Shown here piece by piece: positions 1 to 8,278 of a DNA stretch of 64,000 bases. The translations under genes and the position numbers were made by a program. The notes beneath the pieces are model-generated. The model saw nothing but the letters and a program-made list of their open reading frames with translations. It was not told the DNA's origin and ran no database searches. Source of the stretch: Candidatus Thorarchaeota archaeon (GTDB lineage: Archaea > Asgardarchaeota > Thorarchaeia > Thorarchaeales > Thorarchaeaceae); NCBI GenBank assembly GCA_020348985.1, contig CP070761.1, forward strand, positions 2,800,021 to 2,864,020. The letters run 5' to 3'. Within the stretch, counting starts at the first letter, position 1. Each line of letters starts with the position of its first letter.

Positions 1-278
1 CATTGGCCGCAGTAGGCCGTTGCTGGAGAGACAATTCTGTCCCCCACGGCAACACTCTGAACATCTTGACCAATTTCGACAACAACACCTGAGTACTCAT
101 GACCTAGAACAACTGGAGGTGTATAGAATGACTGATCATGTTTGATGTGAATGTCGCTGCCGCAGATGCCAGCGGCTTTGACCTCGATTAGAACCTCATT
201 GGGCTTGGGTCTCGGTTCTTCCAAATCCTGAAGTTCGAGATTACCTTCACCTCGTGCTGTCTTGACAAGTCCTCTCAT
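1..278 (-). CDS. Zinc-dependent medium-chain dehydrogenase, N-terminal part (cut by window edge)
   Basis: The N-terminal GroES-like domain of a medium-chain alcohol/polyol/threonine-dehydrogenase-type oxidoreductase; the Rossmann domain lies outside the window. Visible motifs are AAGICGSDIH (catalytic-zinc cysteine), LGHEYSGVV (zinc His-Glu) and VGDRIV, all in the family order. I chose the ATG at 278 because a GAGG sits about 9 bases upstream on the minus strand; in-frame ATGs at 302 and 308 would add 8-10 residues without homology support. Substrate cannot be deduced from this part. The family normally oxidises alcohols or polyols, or threonine, with NAD(P). Confidence 0.9.
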   Translation of the reverse strand, partial: MRGLVKTARGEGNLELQDLEEPRPKPNEVLIEVKAAGICGSDIHIKHDQSFYTPPVVLGHEYSGVVVEIGQDVQSVAVGDRIVSPATAYCGQ

Positions 279-333
279 CAACCCATTCCTCAACAGGGTC
301 ATTGCCATGGAACTATAGAATCTTGCGGATTGA

Positions 334-603
334 TTAGCCTAGAATCCTCAGAAAATTAGATGGTTCCTCACCCTCGTCCAACGACCAGACTCTGTAACCA
401 TTCCCATACTCGGTCTTCAGGTTCTGTGCTGCATGAGCACTAATGAATCTCATTCGAACACCTGCGGTGCGACCAAGCCAAATGTAGATCTTAGCGCCCT
501 CTTTGTCAACTATCAGGTATGCCTTCTCTGAGGCCAGCTTCGCTCTGTTCACCTCAATCTCAAGTGATGTTCCATCATCTTGGATTTCATACCCGATGGC
601 CAT
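334..603 (-). CDS. Single-domain gelsolin-like protein
   Basis: A protein of 89 residues that is essentially one gelsolin repeat. The core, roughly residues 27-75, shows the pattern YLIVDKEGAKIYIWLGR, then a helix rich in Ala and Gln, then GNGYRVWSLDEGEEPSNF, matching the beta-strand/WxG/helix/strand order of gelsolin-villin repeats. No signal peptide or membrane segment, so cytosolic. Gelsolin-family proteins bind and sever or cap actin filaments, and Asgard archaea encode short versions; actin binding here is inference. A second protein with the same type of domain lies at 38608-39393. It is a single-gene unit. A possible promoter (CATTAAAC) lies upstream on the minus strand near 630. Confidence 0.8.
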   Translation of the reverse strand: MAIGYEIQDDGTSLEIEVNRAKLASEKAYLIVDKEGAKIYIWLGRTAGVRMRFISAHAAQNLKTEYGNGYRVWSLDEGEEPSNFLRILG

Positions 604-787
604 AGTCAGTCGCCATTCAAACCCCGTTTAATGCTTTCCTTGTAGGAGAGAAGGACCACGCTAGGCCTTCAATTGATGTCAGTCAAGAACCCAAGTATTA
701 CCTACTTCGGTCATGCCGCGGTCAGTCGAGGAATGATATACAATCGTTCCGATGTAATATATTCGTATGTAGGACGGACGACACTGT

Positions 788-1147
788 TCATATACGCTCA
801 AACTGGGCCTTGACAGTCCCACCACAGTAACCACATTTCGCTTCTAGGGGCCCAGTCCATTCCACTGACTCATGGCTTATATCTGCTCCACAAGATGAGC
901 AGAAATTCGGAAGCCTTACTGCCCGAACATCCGGACTCTGTGGAGTATGCGGGGTTCTCGTATCTCCAGATCTCTGAGGATGTAAATATGACGGCATCTC
1001 CAATCTAAAGCCGCGACGCGGTGTGTTTGCCCCTTTGCAGATCCGGACAAAGACGATTATGATGACGACAAACATGAATAGCGGGACTATCATGAAAAGA
1101 ATCCCGAAAGCACTAAAGAAGTCAAAGAAGTCGAAGGGTATCTGCAA
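788..1147 (-). CDS. Small membrane protein with C-terminal zinc ribbon
   Basis: A 119-residue protein. Residues about 5-35 form one long hydrophobic helix rich in Phe, Ile and Val, followed by a basic stop (RICKG), a Pro/Ser/Thr-rich linker, and a C-terminal zinc ribbon with CSSCG and CGYCGG pairs. This suggests a membrane-tethered cytoplasmic zinc-ribbon protein; function unknown. It starts at TTG (1147) with GAGGA about 8 bases upstream and an ATAAAA box just before that. It lies back-to-back with the gene at 1309. No enzyme motif is visible. Confidence 0.75.
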   Translation of the reverse strand: MQIPFDFFDFFSAFGILFMIVPLFMFVVIIIVFVRICKGANTPRRGFRLEMPSYLHPQRSGDTRTPHTPQSPDVRAVRLPNFCSSCGADISHESVEWTGPLEAKCGYCGGTVKAQFERI

Positions 1148-1260
1148 GTGAAAATCCTCTTTTATCTCTGTTTTCGAGCGTTGCGGACCCTCATGCCTTA
1201 TTACCTTTTGGTGGGAAGTGTTGTTTTAGGGATTCAGTGCAGTACTGCCTCTACGGAAGG

Positions 1261-1266
1261 TATAAA
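1261..1266 (+). promoter_or_regulatory. TATA box for the 1309 gene
   Basis: TATAAA lies 43 bases before the ATG at 1309, giving a predicted transcription start near 1290, just ahead of an AGGAGG ribosome binding site at 1292-1297. Confidence 0.55.
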
Positions 1267-1308
1267 GGGCAGCCGCAGAGCTAGCGGAATCAGGAGGCTA
1301 CACAAAAG

Positions 1309-1668
1309 ATGCAGATTCCAGCATTCCTACTTAGAAAGCTCTACGTGAAAGGGAGCCTCGAGAACGTTGATGGTGGATTCCAGTTTAGAATCAAGAATTC
1401 ACTCGCACCTGCAACCTCGATTGCTATGGACCCGCTCAAAGTGAACGACGAGGAGTATCCTCATGATGCAGTGATTGTCAAGTCAGACGAAGGCGAGGTC
1501 AAGGCGAGTGAGATCTCTGAGAGCAATTCATTCGCTATCAAGGTCGGGGTTGAGATTACAGTCTTTGTGGCGGGAGACTCCTTGCCCGAAGGTGAGTACA
1601 AGCTCGACATTGGCTTCACTACCAAGGAAGCCGGCAAACTTGCTTTCGATGTAACAGACGCCCTTTGA
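1309..1668 (+). CDS. Conserved small archaeal protein, function unknown
   Basis: A 119-residue soluble protein with no transmembrane segment or catalytic motif that I can identify. The opening MQIPAFLLRKLYVKGSL and a series of alternating polar/hydrophobic strands (for example FQFRIKNSL, ITVFVAGDSL, YKLDIGFTTKEAGKLAFDV) suggest an all-beta fold. The pattern resembles short conserved hypothetical proteins I associate with euryarchaea and other archaea, but I cannot name a family with confidence. The gene is monocistronic: TATA box at 1261, AGGAGG at 1292 about 11 bases before the ATG, and a convergent neighbour ending at 1735. Confidence 0.75.
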   Translation: MQIPAFLLRKLYVKGSLENVDGGFQFRIKNSLAPATSIAMDPLKVNDEEYPHDAVIVKSDEGEVKASEISESNSFAIKVGVEITVFVAGDSLPEGEYKLDIGFTTKEAGKLAFDVTDAL

Positions 1669-1734
1669 TCCAGGATATACGGATATGCAGAGGGTTGCGT
1701 TCCTCTGCATTCCAGGATTCTTGCGTATCTTCTG

Positions 1735-3282
1735 CTAGGATTTCCTTTTGAGCGCTATAACGACAACTACTACCACGATTCCCACTGCACCAATTATCAG
1801 AAGAGGAAGAGTGGGATCTAATGGCGGGGGCGGTGATATGGTTGTGGTGCCAGGAGCTCTGAACATATACTGCTCGTGAGCCCACACGCCGTCAGAACCC
1901 TGAGCGTACACGTCAAGCGTGTGGTACCCAGGCCCTTCCGGAAGACCGGTTAGAGTTGTGCTATTTGAAGCAGAGTCCCAAGAGTAGTAGGTCTGTAGTG
2001 GTGGTTCGCTGTAAAGGATTTCAGGCATCGAACCAGGCTGCTTGACGCTGGCATTGGGAAATGCCCTCAGTGTAATCTCGATATGACCCGTGTAGGGCAG
2101 GTCGTATCGCTCTTCGACCTCGCTATTCACTTTGATTGCTTCGAAGCTCACATGATTCGGGCTCACATGGACTCGAGTGTAGTGGTGGTAGGCTTCTTTC
2201 CACCATGTGCTATAGAGTGGAGCTCCTGCACCTCCAGTTGTGATATGAACAACCCCGTTCACTGTTATCCTGATGAAAACATGATCATGCGCATTGAATA
2301 CAGCAGTGACATTCTGCTCTTCAAAGAACTGCTGCAATGCATCTCGTTCACTTTTTACGGTGTCAACTCCATTGTCAATATGGAAGACCGGATAGAAGGG
2401 GCGATGAAGCATTACAAACTTCAGGGGGCTATCATCGTTTGTTAGGTCGTCTATGAGCCAATCATATTGCTCACCAACGAATCTACCCCAGTAGTCAGTC
2501 TCCTCTGTATCAAGGGAGACAAAGTGAACTCCGGCATAATCGAATGAGTAGTAAGTTCTTGGTTCAGCAGGTAATTCGAACGCATCCAAGTAGTACTCTA
2601 GAATTCGTGGACCTTCCTGTCCTTCATCATGATTACCTAGCACGGTATAGACCGGTGCATAATGTCCCAGCATGTCAGTAATGTTAGTCACTTCCGCCCA
2701 TTTCTCAAGCGCCAACTCATGGTCTGTCGGAACCTCATATAGGAAATCACCTGGCATAAGAATCAAATGCGGCTCTTCTGCAGCAACCAATTCAGCTAGT
2801 TGATGCGTAATCTCAGGTATGGGTTCATCCCTAGTGCCAGGTCTTGTATCTCCGTAAACAATCATCTTGAAAGGAGCGCCGTCGGCCGGCGCAGTCAAGA
2901 AGTGGTATATCTCACTCTCGGTGCCATTGGACACTACTTGATACCAGTACTTCGTGTCAATCTCGAGACTCTCCAAAGTGATACGATGGTCAGTGTCAAG
3001 AGTGGAGTTTGTTTCGGATTCCATGACGCTCTCATTTAAGCCGTATCTAACAGTTGCATCTGTCGTTTCGTTCGTCCGCCAGAATATCATGGCCGAGTGA
3101 TTTGTGACGAAATTCACAGTTGGCCCCCTTATGAAGAATTGATCCTCAGCTGGAATAACCTTCGATGCGACGGCCACTTCACTTGCTAGTGTAGTCGGAC
3201 CTGCAACCCAGGCAAACAAGGGCATCACAATCAAAGAGATGATGACGGCATAGCCTAACAGCTTTCGCATTACGAGCACCAA
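1735..3282 (-). CDS. Secreted purple-acid-phosphatase-like metallophosphoesterase
   Basis: A 515-residue exported enzyme. It has an N-terminal signal peptide (hydrophobic residues about 8-32), a fibronectin-like N-domain (residues about 50-135) typical of purple acid phosphatases, and a calcineurin-type metallophosphatase domain with motifs VYGDTR, MPGDFLYE, LGNHDE, MLHRPFYP and NAHDHVF in the correct order for binding two metals. A C-terminal beta domain follows, then a single hydrophobic anchor with terminal basic residues (LALKRKS-like). It is therefore likely displayed on the outer face of the membrane and releases phosphate from phosphomonoesters; the actual substrate is unknown. All metal ligands look present. 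A start at the fifth codon (Met at 3270) is equally possible. Confidence 0.85.
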   Translation of the reverse strand: MVLVMRKLLGYAVIISLIVMPLFAWVAGPTTLASEVAVASKVIPAEDQFFIRGPTVNFVTNHSAMIFWRTNETTDATVRYGLNESVMESETNSTLDTDHRITLESLEIDTKYWYQVVSNGTESEIYHFLTAPADGAPFKMIVYGDTRPGTRDEPIPEITHQLAELVAAEEPHLILMPGDFLYEVPTDHELALEKWAEVTNITDMLGHYAPVYTVLGNHDEGQEGPRILEYYLDAFELPAEPRTYYSFDYAGVHFVSLDTEETDYWGRFVGEQYDWLIDDLTNDDSPLKFVMLHRPFYPVFHIDNGVDTVKSERDALQQFFEEQNVTAVFNAHDHVFIRITVNGVVHITTGGAGAPLYSTWWKEAYHHYTRVHVSPNHVSFEAIKVNSEVEERYDLPYTGHIEITLRAFPNASVKQPGSMPEILYSEPPLQTYYSWDSASNSTTLTGLPEGPGYHTLDVYAQGSDGVWAHEQYMFRAPGTTTISPPPPLDPTLPLLIIGAVGIVVVVVVIALKRKS

Positions 3283-3369
3283 CTAGTCAATACTACTGTC
3301 CTGTACTTAAGGAATCGGATTCCTCGACGAGACCCAATAGAGTTTTGAGGTTTCAACACACGAGGCTAT

Positions 3370-4293
3370 TTGGTGGGCAATTTGTACGTAAAGATAAGGA
3401 CGGATGGAGCCCTAGGAATAGGACGAGGAACCGAAGGCAAGGCTGAGATTGCAATTGGGTACGGCGAGGCACACATGATAGCGGCCGCCCTTGAGAAACT
3501 CGCTCAGACTGCACGCAGTTACAGGCAGACTTACAGAAAGACAACAGATGTTGGCGCTGGAAACAAAATCGATTTCGAACGTGCAGATGACGGCAGGATT
3601 TCTCTAATCGGCGATGGTCAGCAGTACTACTGTACGGAAGAGGAGATTCGAGAGCTTGCTGAGAAGCTCAAACACTTGCCACCGGTGGAAGTGGCTCCTG
3701 CTTCTGACTACGTAGAGAAGGCAGCTCCTAAAGATGGATTCTGTGTCCTCGTCAAGAATGGCGGCAAGCAGATTAAACTAAAACTGCCTGATGCAGCACT
3801 CGTCAAGGCTGCTGTCAAATCAAGTCTTGATAGCAGGTTCTTTGAGGAGAATATCAAGATTGGTGACAGAACTCTGGCGATCAACAGGAGCAGCGATCTG
3901 AAATGGTCACTCAGTTCTGACAATGAGTCGGTCAGGTTCACTGCGTATGAGGTGGAGGCACTTCTGGCCGGACTTCACAACACAATCCTGGATGTGCTGA
4001 TGGATGCTGTGAAGTCGAAGGGGTCTGACAAAATCGCAGACATCAGAGTAAAGAGCCAGATTCAACGAATCGAGCAAGAAGCGACAAAGGTACTTGCCGA
4101 ACATAGTAAAGGTAAGGGGATCATCAAGCAGCTGACAAAGGTGGCCAATCAGATTCTCGGCACCGGCACAGACGCTGATGCAAGAGCACATGATTTTATC
4201 CGGCTGTGCAACTACATCCATTCCAAGCTTGAGCCGGAGTTCCTTGAGCCACTATTTGAGATTCTCTCATTTACGCTGGTCACTGACACCTAG
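3370..4293 (+). CDS. Unknown protein with duplicated alpha/beta modules
   Basis: A protein of about 307 residues that I do not recognise. It contains an internal duplication: a strand-strand-helix unit at residues 4-46 followed by a second unit at 66-102 (DGRISLIGDG then YCTEEEIRELAEKL), and the same pair again at 122-153 and 167-203 (SDLKWSLSSD then FTAYEVEALLAGL). The last 100 residues are helical. No signal peptide or transmembrane helix. The start is TTG 3370 or the adjacent GTG 3373; GAGG at 3362-3365 suits the GTG slightly better. The deacetylase gene follows 28 bases downstream, so they may be co-transcribed. Confidence 0.7.
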   Translation: MVGNLYVKIRTDGALGIGRGTEGKAEIAIGYGEAHMIAAALEKLAQTARSYRQTYRKTTDVGAGNKIDFERADDGRISLIGDGQQYYCTEEEIRELAEKLKHLPPVEVAPASDYVEKAAPKDGFCVLVKNGGKQIKLKLPDAALVKAAVKSSLDSRFFEENIKIGDRTLAINRSSDLKWSLSSDNESVRFTAYEVEALLAGLHNTILDVLMDAVKSKGSDKIADIRVKSQIQRIEQEATKVLAEHSKGKGIIKQLTKVANQILGTGTDADARAHDFIRLCNYIHSKLEPEFLEPLFEILSFTLVTDT

Positions 4294-4321
4294 TGCTTGT
4301 TCAATAATCTCCGCAAGTCTT

Positions 4322-5224
4322 ATGAAACGGGCCAAGTCTAGATTCGTCGAAGAGGAGGCCGCTAGAACGAGCTACTTGGAGCAACTAAGACGCCGTTGGG
4401 GACTTAGAGCACCTCGACAGCTTCTCAAAATGTTCAGAAGACACCGAACTTCATTCGAGACCATTCTTGCGAATATCTTCGAGGTACTGGATTCGAATGG
4501 AGGGAAGTTTGCCTTTCCCACGGTGGCTGCCGTAGCGAAGATGCGTCCGGAACTTGTGCAAGAGATTGTGAAGGAGGGGTGTGAAGTCGCAAGCCATGGA
4601 TACAATCACTTGAGATATCCCACGCTGACTCCAGAAGGCCGCCTTGAAGATCTCACTAGAAGTCTCAAGACCTTCAAACAGATGGGAATAAAGATAGACG
4701 GATTCAGGGCGCCATATGACAACTACACCGATGACATGCCAGCAATGTTAGAGAAACAGTCTCTGGTTTGGGACGGCGGTTTTGGCTACCGAAGCGAACA
4801 TCGCGAGAAGGACTACTTCTTCAATCTGGAAATAGAGGGACGCACCTCAGGTGTGACCTATATTCCTCTCAGCATCTGGAGCGATGACAAGATGATTGAT
4901 GAGATGGGAATGAATCCCGAGGCGGTTTCAAAACGACTCAAACTCGAAGTTGAAAGGACCTCGAAGAATGAGGCGATGGTAATGTTTGACCTTCATCCCA
5001 TTAGGATTGGACAGCCGGAGTTTGTACACTGTTTGGATGATGTCCTACAACATGCCAATTCACTTGGAGGATGGAGTTCTACACCTGTAGAAGCTGTTAG
5101 ATACTGGAACAAACACAGAACCTGGAAGTCTGATGCAACATTCTGTCTTCTTCTCACTGGTGACATTGATAACTGGGTTTTCTCAGACTATCTAAGAAGA
5201 GTGCTTTGGAAAAGAATGAGCTGA
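4322..5224 (+). CDS. Divergent polysaccharide deacetylase (NodB-like)
   Basis: A 300-residue protein with the NodB/carbohydrate esterase 4 zinc motif SHGYNH (residues about 91-96), the GFRAPYDNY motif and a late motif FDLHPIRIG. These enzymes remove N- or O-acetyl groups from sugars. The first family motif (TFDDG, which carries the catalytic base and a metal ligand) is not visible: the corresponding position reads SFETI (residues 44-48). The protein may be inactive or may use another acid. Start at ATG 4322 avoids the upstream gene; no clear Shine-Dalgarno. Its stop abuts the acyltransferase ATG at 5225, so both are likely one transcript acting on a glycan or glycolipid. Confidence 0.75.
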   Translation: MKRAKSRFVEEEAARTSYLEQLRRRWGLRAPRQLLKMFRRHRTSFETILANIFEVLDSNGGKFAFPTVAAVAKMRPELVQEIVKEGCEVASHGYNHLRYPTLTPEGRLEDLTRSLKTFKQMGIKIDGFRAPYDNYTDDMPAMLEKQSLVWDGGFGYRSEHREKDYFFNLEIEGRTSGVTYIPLSIWSDDKMIDEMGMNPEAVSKRLKLEVERTSKNEAMVMFDLHPIRIGQPEFVHCLDDVLQHANSLGGWSSTPVEAVRYWNKHRTWKSDATFCLLLTGDIDNWVFSDYLRRVLWKRMS

Positions 5225-5686
5225 ATGGAGACGAGAAAGATGGGGAAAATCATTGGGAGGTTTCTTAGGATACTAGCTTGGCTTGCTCCGTTCTATCAAT
5301 TCCGTGTGTCTGTACACAGGAAGTGCGGAATCAAGATTGGTAAAGGCGTTTTCATTGGACCCAATGTGATGTTTGATAGTGAACACCCAGAGTACATCGA
5401 AATCCAAGACTGGGTGGCAATTGGACCTGGTGCGATAATCATGGCACACGGAGGTGCCAGTGCACTTCACCAGAAACTGAAACTCTACGACCAGCCTCCA
5501 AAGAAGATCACAATTGAGAAAGGAGCGTGGATTGCAGCGGGGGCGATAATCCTCCCTGGCGTCACCGTGGGCCAGGGGGCCGTAGTAGCTGCAGGGGCCG
5601 TAGTCAGCAGAGATGTACAACCAATGACACTCGTTGTGGGCAACCCAGCGAGGGCTGTGCAAAAGCTAAGCCGGTCAGGCGACTAG
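5225..5686 (+). CDS. Left-handed beta-helix (hexapeptide) acyltransferase
   Basis: A 153-residue protein with a short hydrophobic N-terminal segment and then hexapeptide repeats such as IKIGKGVFIGPNV, WVAIGPGAIIM, AWIAAGAIILPGVTVGQGAVVAAGAVV and the typical end VVGNPARAV. This is the maltose/serine-acetyltransferase-like group that moves acetyl or other acyl groups from CoA or carrier protein to sugars. The ATG directly follows the deacetylase stop. The gene converges on the acyl carrier protein gene with only a 1-base gap, which places an acyltransferase next to an ACP module; a functional link is inference. Confidence 0.85.
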   Translation: METRKMGKIIGRFLRILAWLAPFYQFRVSVHRKCGIKIGKGVFIGPNVMFDSEHPEYIEIQDWVAIGPGAIIMAHGGASALHQKLKLYDQPPKKITIEKGAWIAAGAIILPGVTVGQGAVVAAGAVVSRDVQPMTLVVGNPARAVQKLSRSGD

Positions 5687-5687
5687 G

Positions 5688-5921
5688 TCAGAGCTTGCTT
5701 GCAAGGACCTTCTTGAGATCACCGATAGTCCAGATATCAACGACCTCGTCATCGTCGAAGAAGATATTGAATCTGCTCTCGACCTCACTGATGAGTAGCA
5801 GATGCGCCATAGAATCCCACGGTTCGTAGTCCTTCCTCTTCAGGTCATCCGATATCTCGTCTTTGTCAAGCAGAAGGACAAGTGAGACAATCTCAGCAAT
5901 ACGATCGTCTATTTCGGTCAT
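5688..5921 (-). CDS. Acyl carrier protein
   Basis: A 77-residue acidic helical protein with the phosphopantetheine attachment motif DSMAHL (Ser37) and the usual acidic helix II and III (FFDDDEVVDIWTIGDL). Length and motif position fit stand-alone ACPs of the methoxymalonate/D-alanyl carrier type. ACPs are rare in archaea. It is the last gene of a three-gene operon: the FkbH-like protein ends 3 bases upstream, and a holo-ACP synthase that could activate Ser37 comes before that. The likely cargo, by analogy with FkbH systems, is a glyceryl thioester. Confidence 0.87.
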   Translation of the reverse strand: MTEIDDRIAEIVSLVLLLDKDEISDDLKRKDYEPWDSMAHLLLISEVESRFNIFFDDDEVVDIWTIGDLKKVLASKL

Positions 5922-5924
5922 TAT

Positions 5925-7769
5925 CTATTCCTCTCTAACCTCGATCCACTCGGGTATCTCGACTGTCTGCTCATCGAGATTGAGAATCCAAGATGTTACA
6001 CCAGCCTCATCCGTTGTAGGCATTCCAAATCCATGACGTTCGTACAGATCCGAAGCAGGGGGGTTCTTCTTTGTGGGTATGTATTCACCAATCACGCGAG
6101 AGGCTCCAGCGGCTCGCGCATCGGCGATTATTCTCGCCAAGAAAGCGGTCTCGACCGACCGTCCTATTACTCTGCAGCTCATCAAGAACGAATCAATAAT
6201 CCTGTCACCATTATTTGCTTTCACAATGGCGACGCCTACGACACCCTCGTCTCCGAATTTGTCGGTGACAGCCATGCTGTATACGGTTGAATCCTCCGAA
6301 TCTCGGAACTGCTGTACTTGAGCGTCTGTATATCTTCTAGTCGTCAAATTGAACTGATTCGTCTTGCCTATCAATTGGACTACCCTAGGTGTGTCAAAGT
6401 CGCTGACTGGTTGTATCAGAACCTTGAGATCCAGAGTCTTCAAGAAATCATCAAGTGATCCTGCATCCCTCTCTAATTCAGCACGCTTTCGCTTCCCAAC
6501 GTACATCTCTCCGCGCGCCATGTCTTCCTTAGTGAGAGACAATACATCAAACACGTCTAGGTTCTCTAAAGTCTGGCGATAGAGTCGGGGATTCTCAGGA
6601 AGGTCAACGACCAGAACCTCAGGTAATGTCTGTCTTACCTGCTCCCTTTCCACGGGACTGTCGTCAATGAAGACAATGCTGTCTAGACCAATGTTTATCT
6701 CTTCAGCGAGTTCGATCAGATTCGTAGGTTTGTTCTGCCAGTTGATTCTTAGCGCAGCAAAATGCTCCTCACGGAGAACTTGGTAAGGATGTTCTCTGAG
6801 CACCTTAATTGCGTCCTCGAAATTGTTCTTGCTGTTGACTGCGAGAATGATTCCGCGGTTGTAGAGACTGAGTAGCACTCTTTGGAAGTCCACATATTCA
6901 ATACCAGGAGATGTGTTGCCTAGCTTGATACCTTCCATACCATCTTCGCCGATGATTCCTCCCCAGAGTGTGTTGTCAAGGTCAAGTACGATGCACTTCT
7001 TGGCCAGACCTCGAATGGCCCGGATGTAGCGCAAGTATCCCTCAGCTACGACGGGTGTGAATTCCTCGCTGAATGGAATCGACCCTCTGTACATTGTATT
7101 CCAATTTACGACTCGGTCTTTGCCAAAGGCTGCAGCCGTAGAGTCCAGATCAACAACATGAACCCTATTTGAGGTACGAAACTCTTCAGCAAGAGCTCTG
7201 TTTGCGTCCGCGAAGAAGTCTCTGATTCCCAATTGCTGTTTGGAGTCGGCAACTCCTAGAGGAGAGAATACCGGGACGATGAAGTTGTTGACAAGTACCA
7301 AGGCAGACGTGCTCTTCTCCAGCTCTTTCGCTACTGCAGAAACAGCTTTGACGATCTCCTTTTGGGAAGACTTCCTTTCCTTGTCATTCATCCTTGGAAA
7401 AGATGATAGAAAGAGTTGATCAAGCAGAGACCATGCGTCAACAGCAAGCACGACAACATCCGGGTCCAGCTGACGAAAAGGTGACATTGGATCGAGAGCT
7501 TCCTGACGAAATGTGTTGAAGCCCCCAATGAATGTCTGAGGATGCAGGCCCTCCAGTCTAATCATAACATCAAGACAGGCTGCTACTGGTTCCAGTGTTG
7601 ATGAGCCGATCACAGCCACACGTATCAACTGCGTTTCGTCTTCAGGAGGGGGAATCTCGAGGCGCTCGATCTTCTTGAAGACGCTCCAGTATCCAAGATA
7701 GGACGGGTTCTCACGAACGGTTTCGAGAAGGTCTGAGATAGCTTTATCGTTGTCACCCATATGCCTCAC
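5925..7769 (-). CDS. FkbH-like HAD/GNAT protein (glyceryl-ACP forming type)
   Basis: A 614-residue protein with three parts: an N-terminal SGNH-hydrolase-like domain (residues about 48-230, VIGSSTLEPV and LAVDAW), a HAD-IIIC phosphatase domain starting with VLDLDNTLWGG, with later SKNNFEDA and VFIDDSPVE motifs, and a C-terminal GNAT-like domain (VVGVAIV, IIDSFLMSCRVIGR, YERHGF). This is the FkbH architecture. Known FkbH proteins take 1,3-bisphosphoglycerate, remove phosphate and load the glyceryl unit onto an ACP, the first step of methoxymalonyl-ACP synthesis or tetronate formation. The start overlaps the AcpS stop by 4 bases and the ACP gene follows at once, so the functional set is complete. 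The downstream polyketide or oxidation genes of the bacterial pathway are not present, so the final product is unknown. Confidence 0.85.
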   Translation of the reverse strand: MRHMGDNDKAISDLLETVRENPSYLGYWSVFKKIERLEIPPPEDETQLIRVAVIGSSTLEPVAACLDVMIRLEGLHPQTFIGGFNTFRQEALDPMSPFRQLDPDVVVLAVDAWSLLDQLFLSSFPRMNDKERKSSQKEIVKAVSAVAKELEKSTSALVLVNNFIVPVFSPLGVADSKQQLGIRDFFADANRALAEEFRTSNRVHVVDLDSTAAAFGKDRVVNWNTMYRGSIPFSEEFTPVVAEGYLRYIRAIRGLAKKCIVLDLDNTLWGGIIGEDGMEGIKLGNTSPGIEYVDFQRVLLSLYNRGIILAVNSKNNFEDAIKVLREHPYQVLREEHFAALRINWQNKPTNLIELAEEINIGLDSIVFIDDSPVEREQVRQTLPEVLVVDLPENPRLYRQTLENLDVFDVLSLTKEDMARGEMYVGKRKRAELERDAGSLDDFLKTLDLKVLIQPVSDFDTPRVVQLIGKTNQFNLTTRRYTDAQVQQFRDSEDSTVYSMAVTDKFGDEGVVGVAIVKANNGDRIIDSFLMSCRVIGRSVETAFLARIIADARAAGASRVIGEYIPTKKNPPASDLYERHGFGMPTTDEAGVTSWILNLDEQTVEIPEWIEVREE

Positions 7770-8218
7770 TCTCTCTGCAAAAGCTCTAGGACAGCTCTGT
7801 CTATCTTCGCCTGAATATCACCCAGTTCTAGTGATCGAGCACGTGGATACGAAACCGCAACTGCAACTGCGTGGGTCGAAGAGAACGATAAACTCACTCT
7901 AATCTGATTCCCGTCCGGACCGTCTAACAGCCTCACATTTGGGACTCCTTCAGTGCTCCTGATTATCTCGATACTCGCAATTCTGCCAATGTTATTCAGT
8001 TCTAGTGCCTTTGCAACGGCTTCCTTTCCCGCAAACGTAACAGCTAGATGCGGTGCGGGATCCTGAAAGCTGAAACAGTACGAACTCTCAATTCTCGTGA
8101 AAACCCTCTGGACAAACGGGGAATCTTCGGTAAGACCTCTGAATCGCTCTATTTCAACGATGTCTGTTCCTATTTGTGCTTCTTCAAGCTCTGAGGTCTC
8201 GACCTCGTCACTACACAA
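7766..8218 (-). CDS. acpS: Holo-acyl-carrier-protein synthase (AcpS-type)
   Basis: A 150-residue 4'-phosphopantetheinyl transferase of the AcpS class. The motifs IGTDIVEIERF (magnesium-binding Asp) and VTFAGKEAVAKAL (Glu and Lys of the CoA/metal site) are intact, and the C-terminal SLSFSSTHAVAVAVS fits. It transfers phosphopantetheine from CoA to the ACP encoded two genes downstream. It starts at TTG 8218, which adds about 16 residues before the usual AcpS start; there is no ATG in this stretch. A TATA box at about 8250 implies a nearly leaderless mRNA for the acpS-fkbH-ACP operon. Stop and next start overlap by 4 bases. Confidence 0.87.
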   Translation of the reverse strand: MCSDEVETSELEEAQIGTDIVEIERFRGLTEDSPFVQRVFTRIESSYCFSFQDPAPHLAVTFAGKEAVAKALELNNIGRIASIEIIRSTEGVPNVRLLDGPDGNQIRVSLSFSSTHAVAVAVSYPRARSLELGDIQAKIDRAVLELLQRE

Positions 8219-8249
8219 CTTGACTCGACCGCCCTATCTTCTGGAGTCT

Positions 8250-8257
8250 CTTATAAT
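8250..8257 (-). promoter_or_regulatory. TATA box of the acpS-fkbH-ACP operon
   Basis: On the minus strand the sequence ATTATAAGAG lies about 30-38 bases before the TTG start at 8218, so transcription should begin only a few bases before translation. Confidence 0.5.
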
Positions 8258-8278
8258 GATATGGAAGAACCAATAGGA

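Noticed and set aside
1148..1348. 66-codon frame on the + strand
   Set aside because: Lies across the TATA box and ribosome site of the 1309 gene and has no protein-like pattern.
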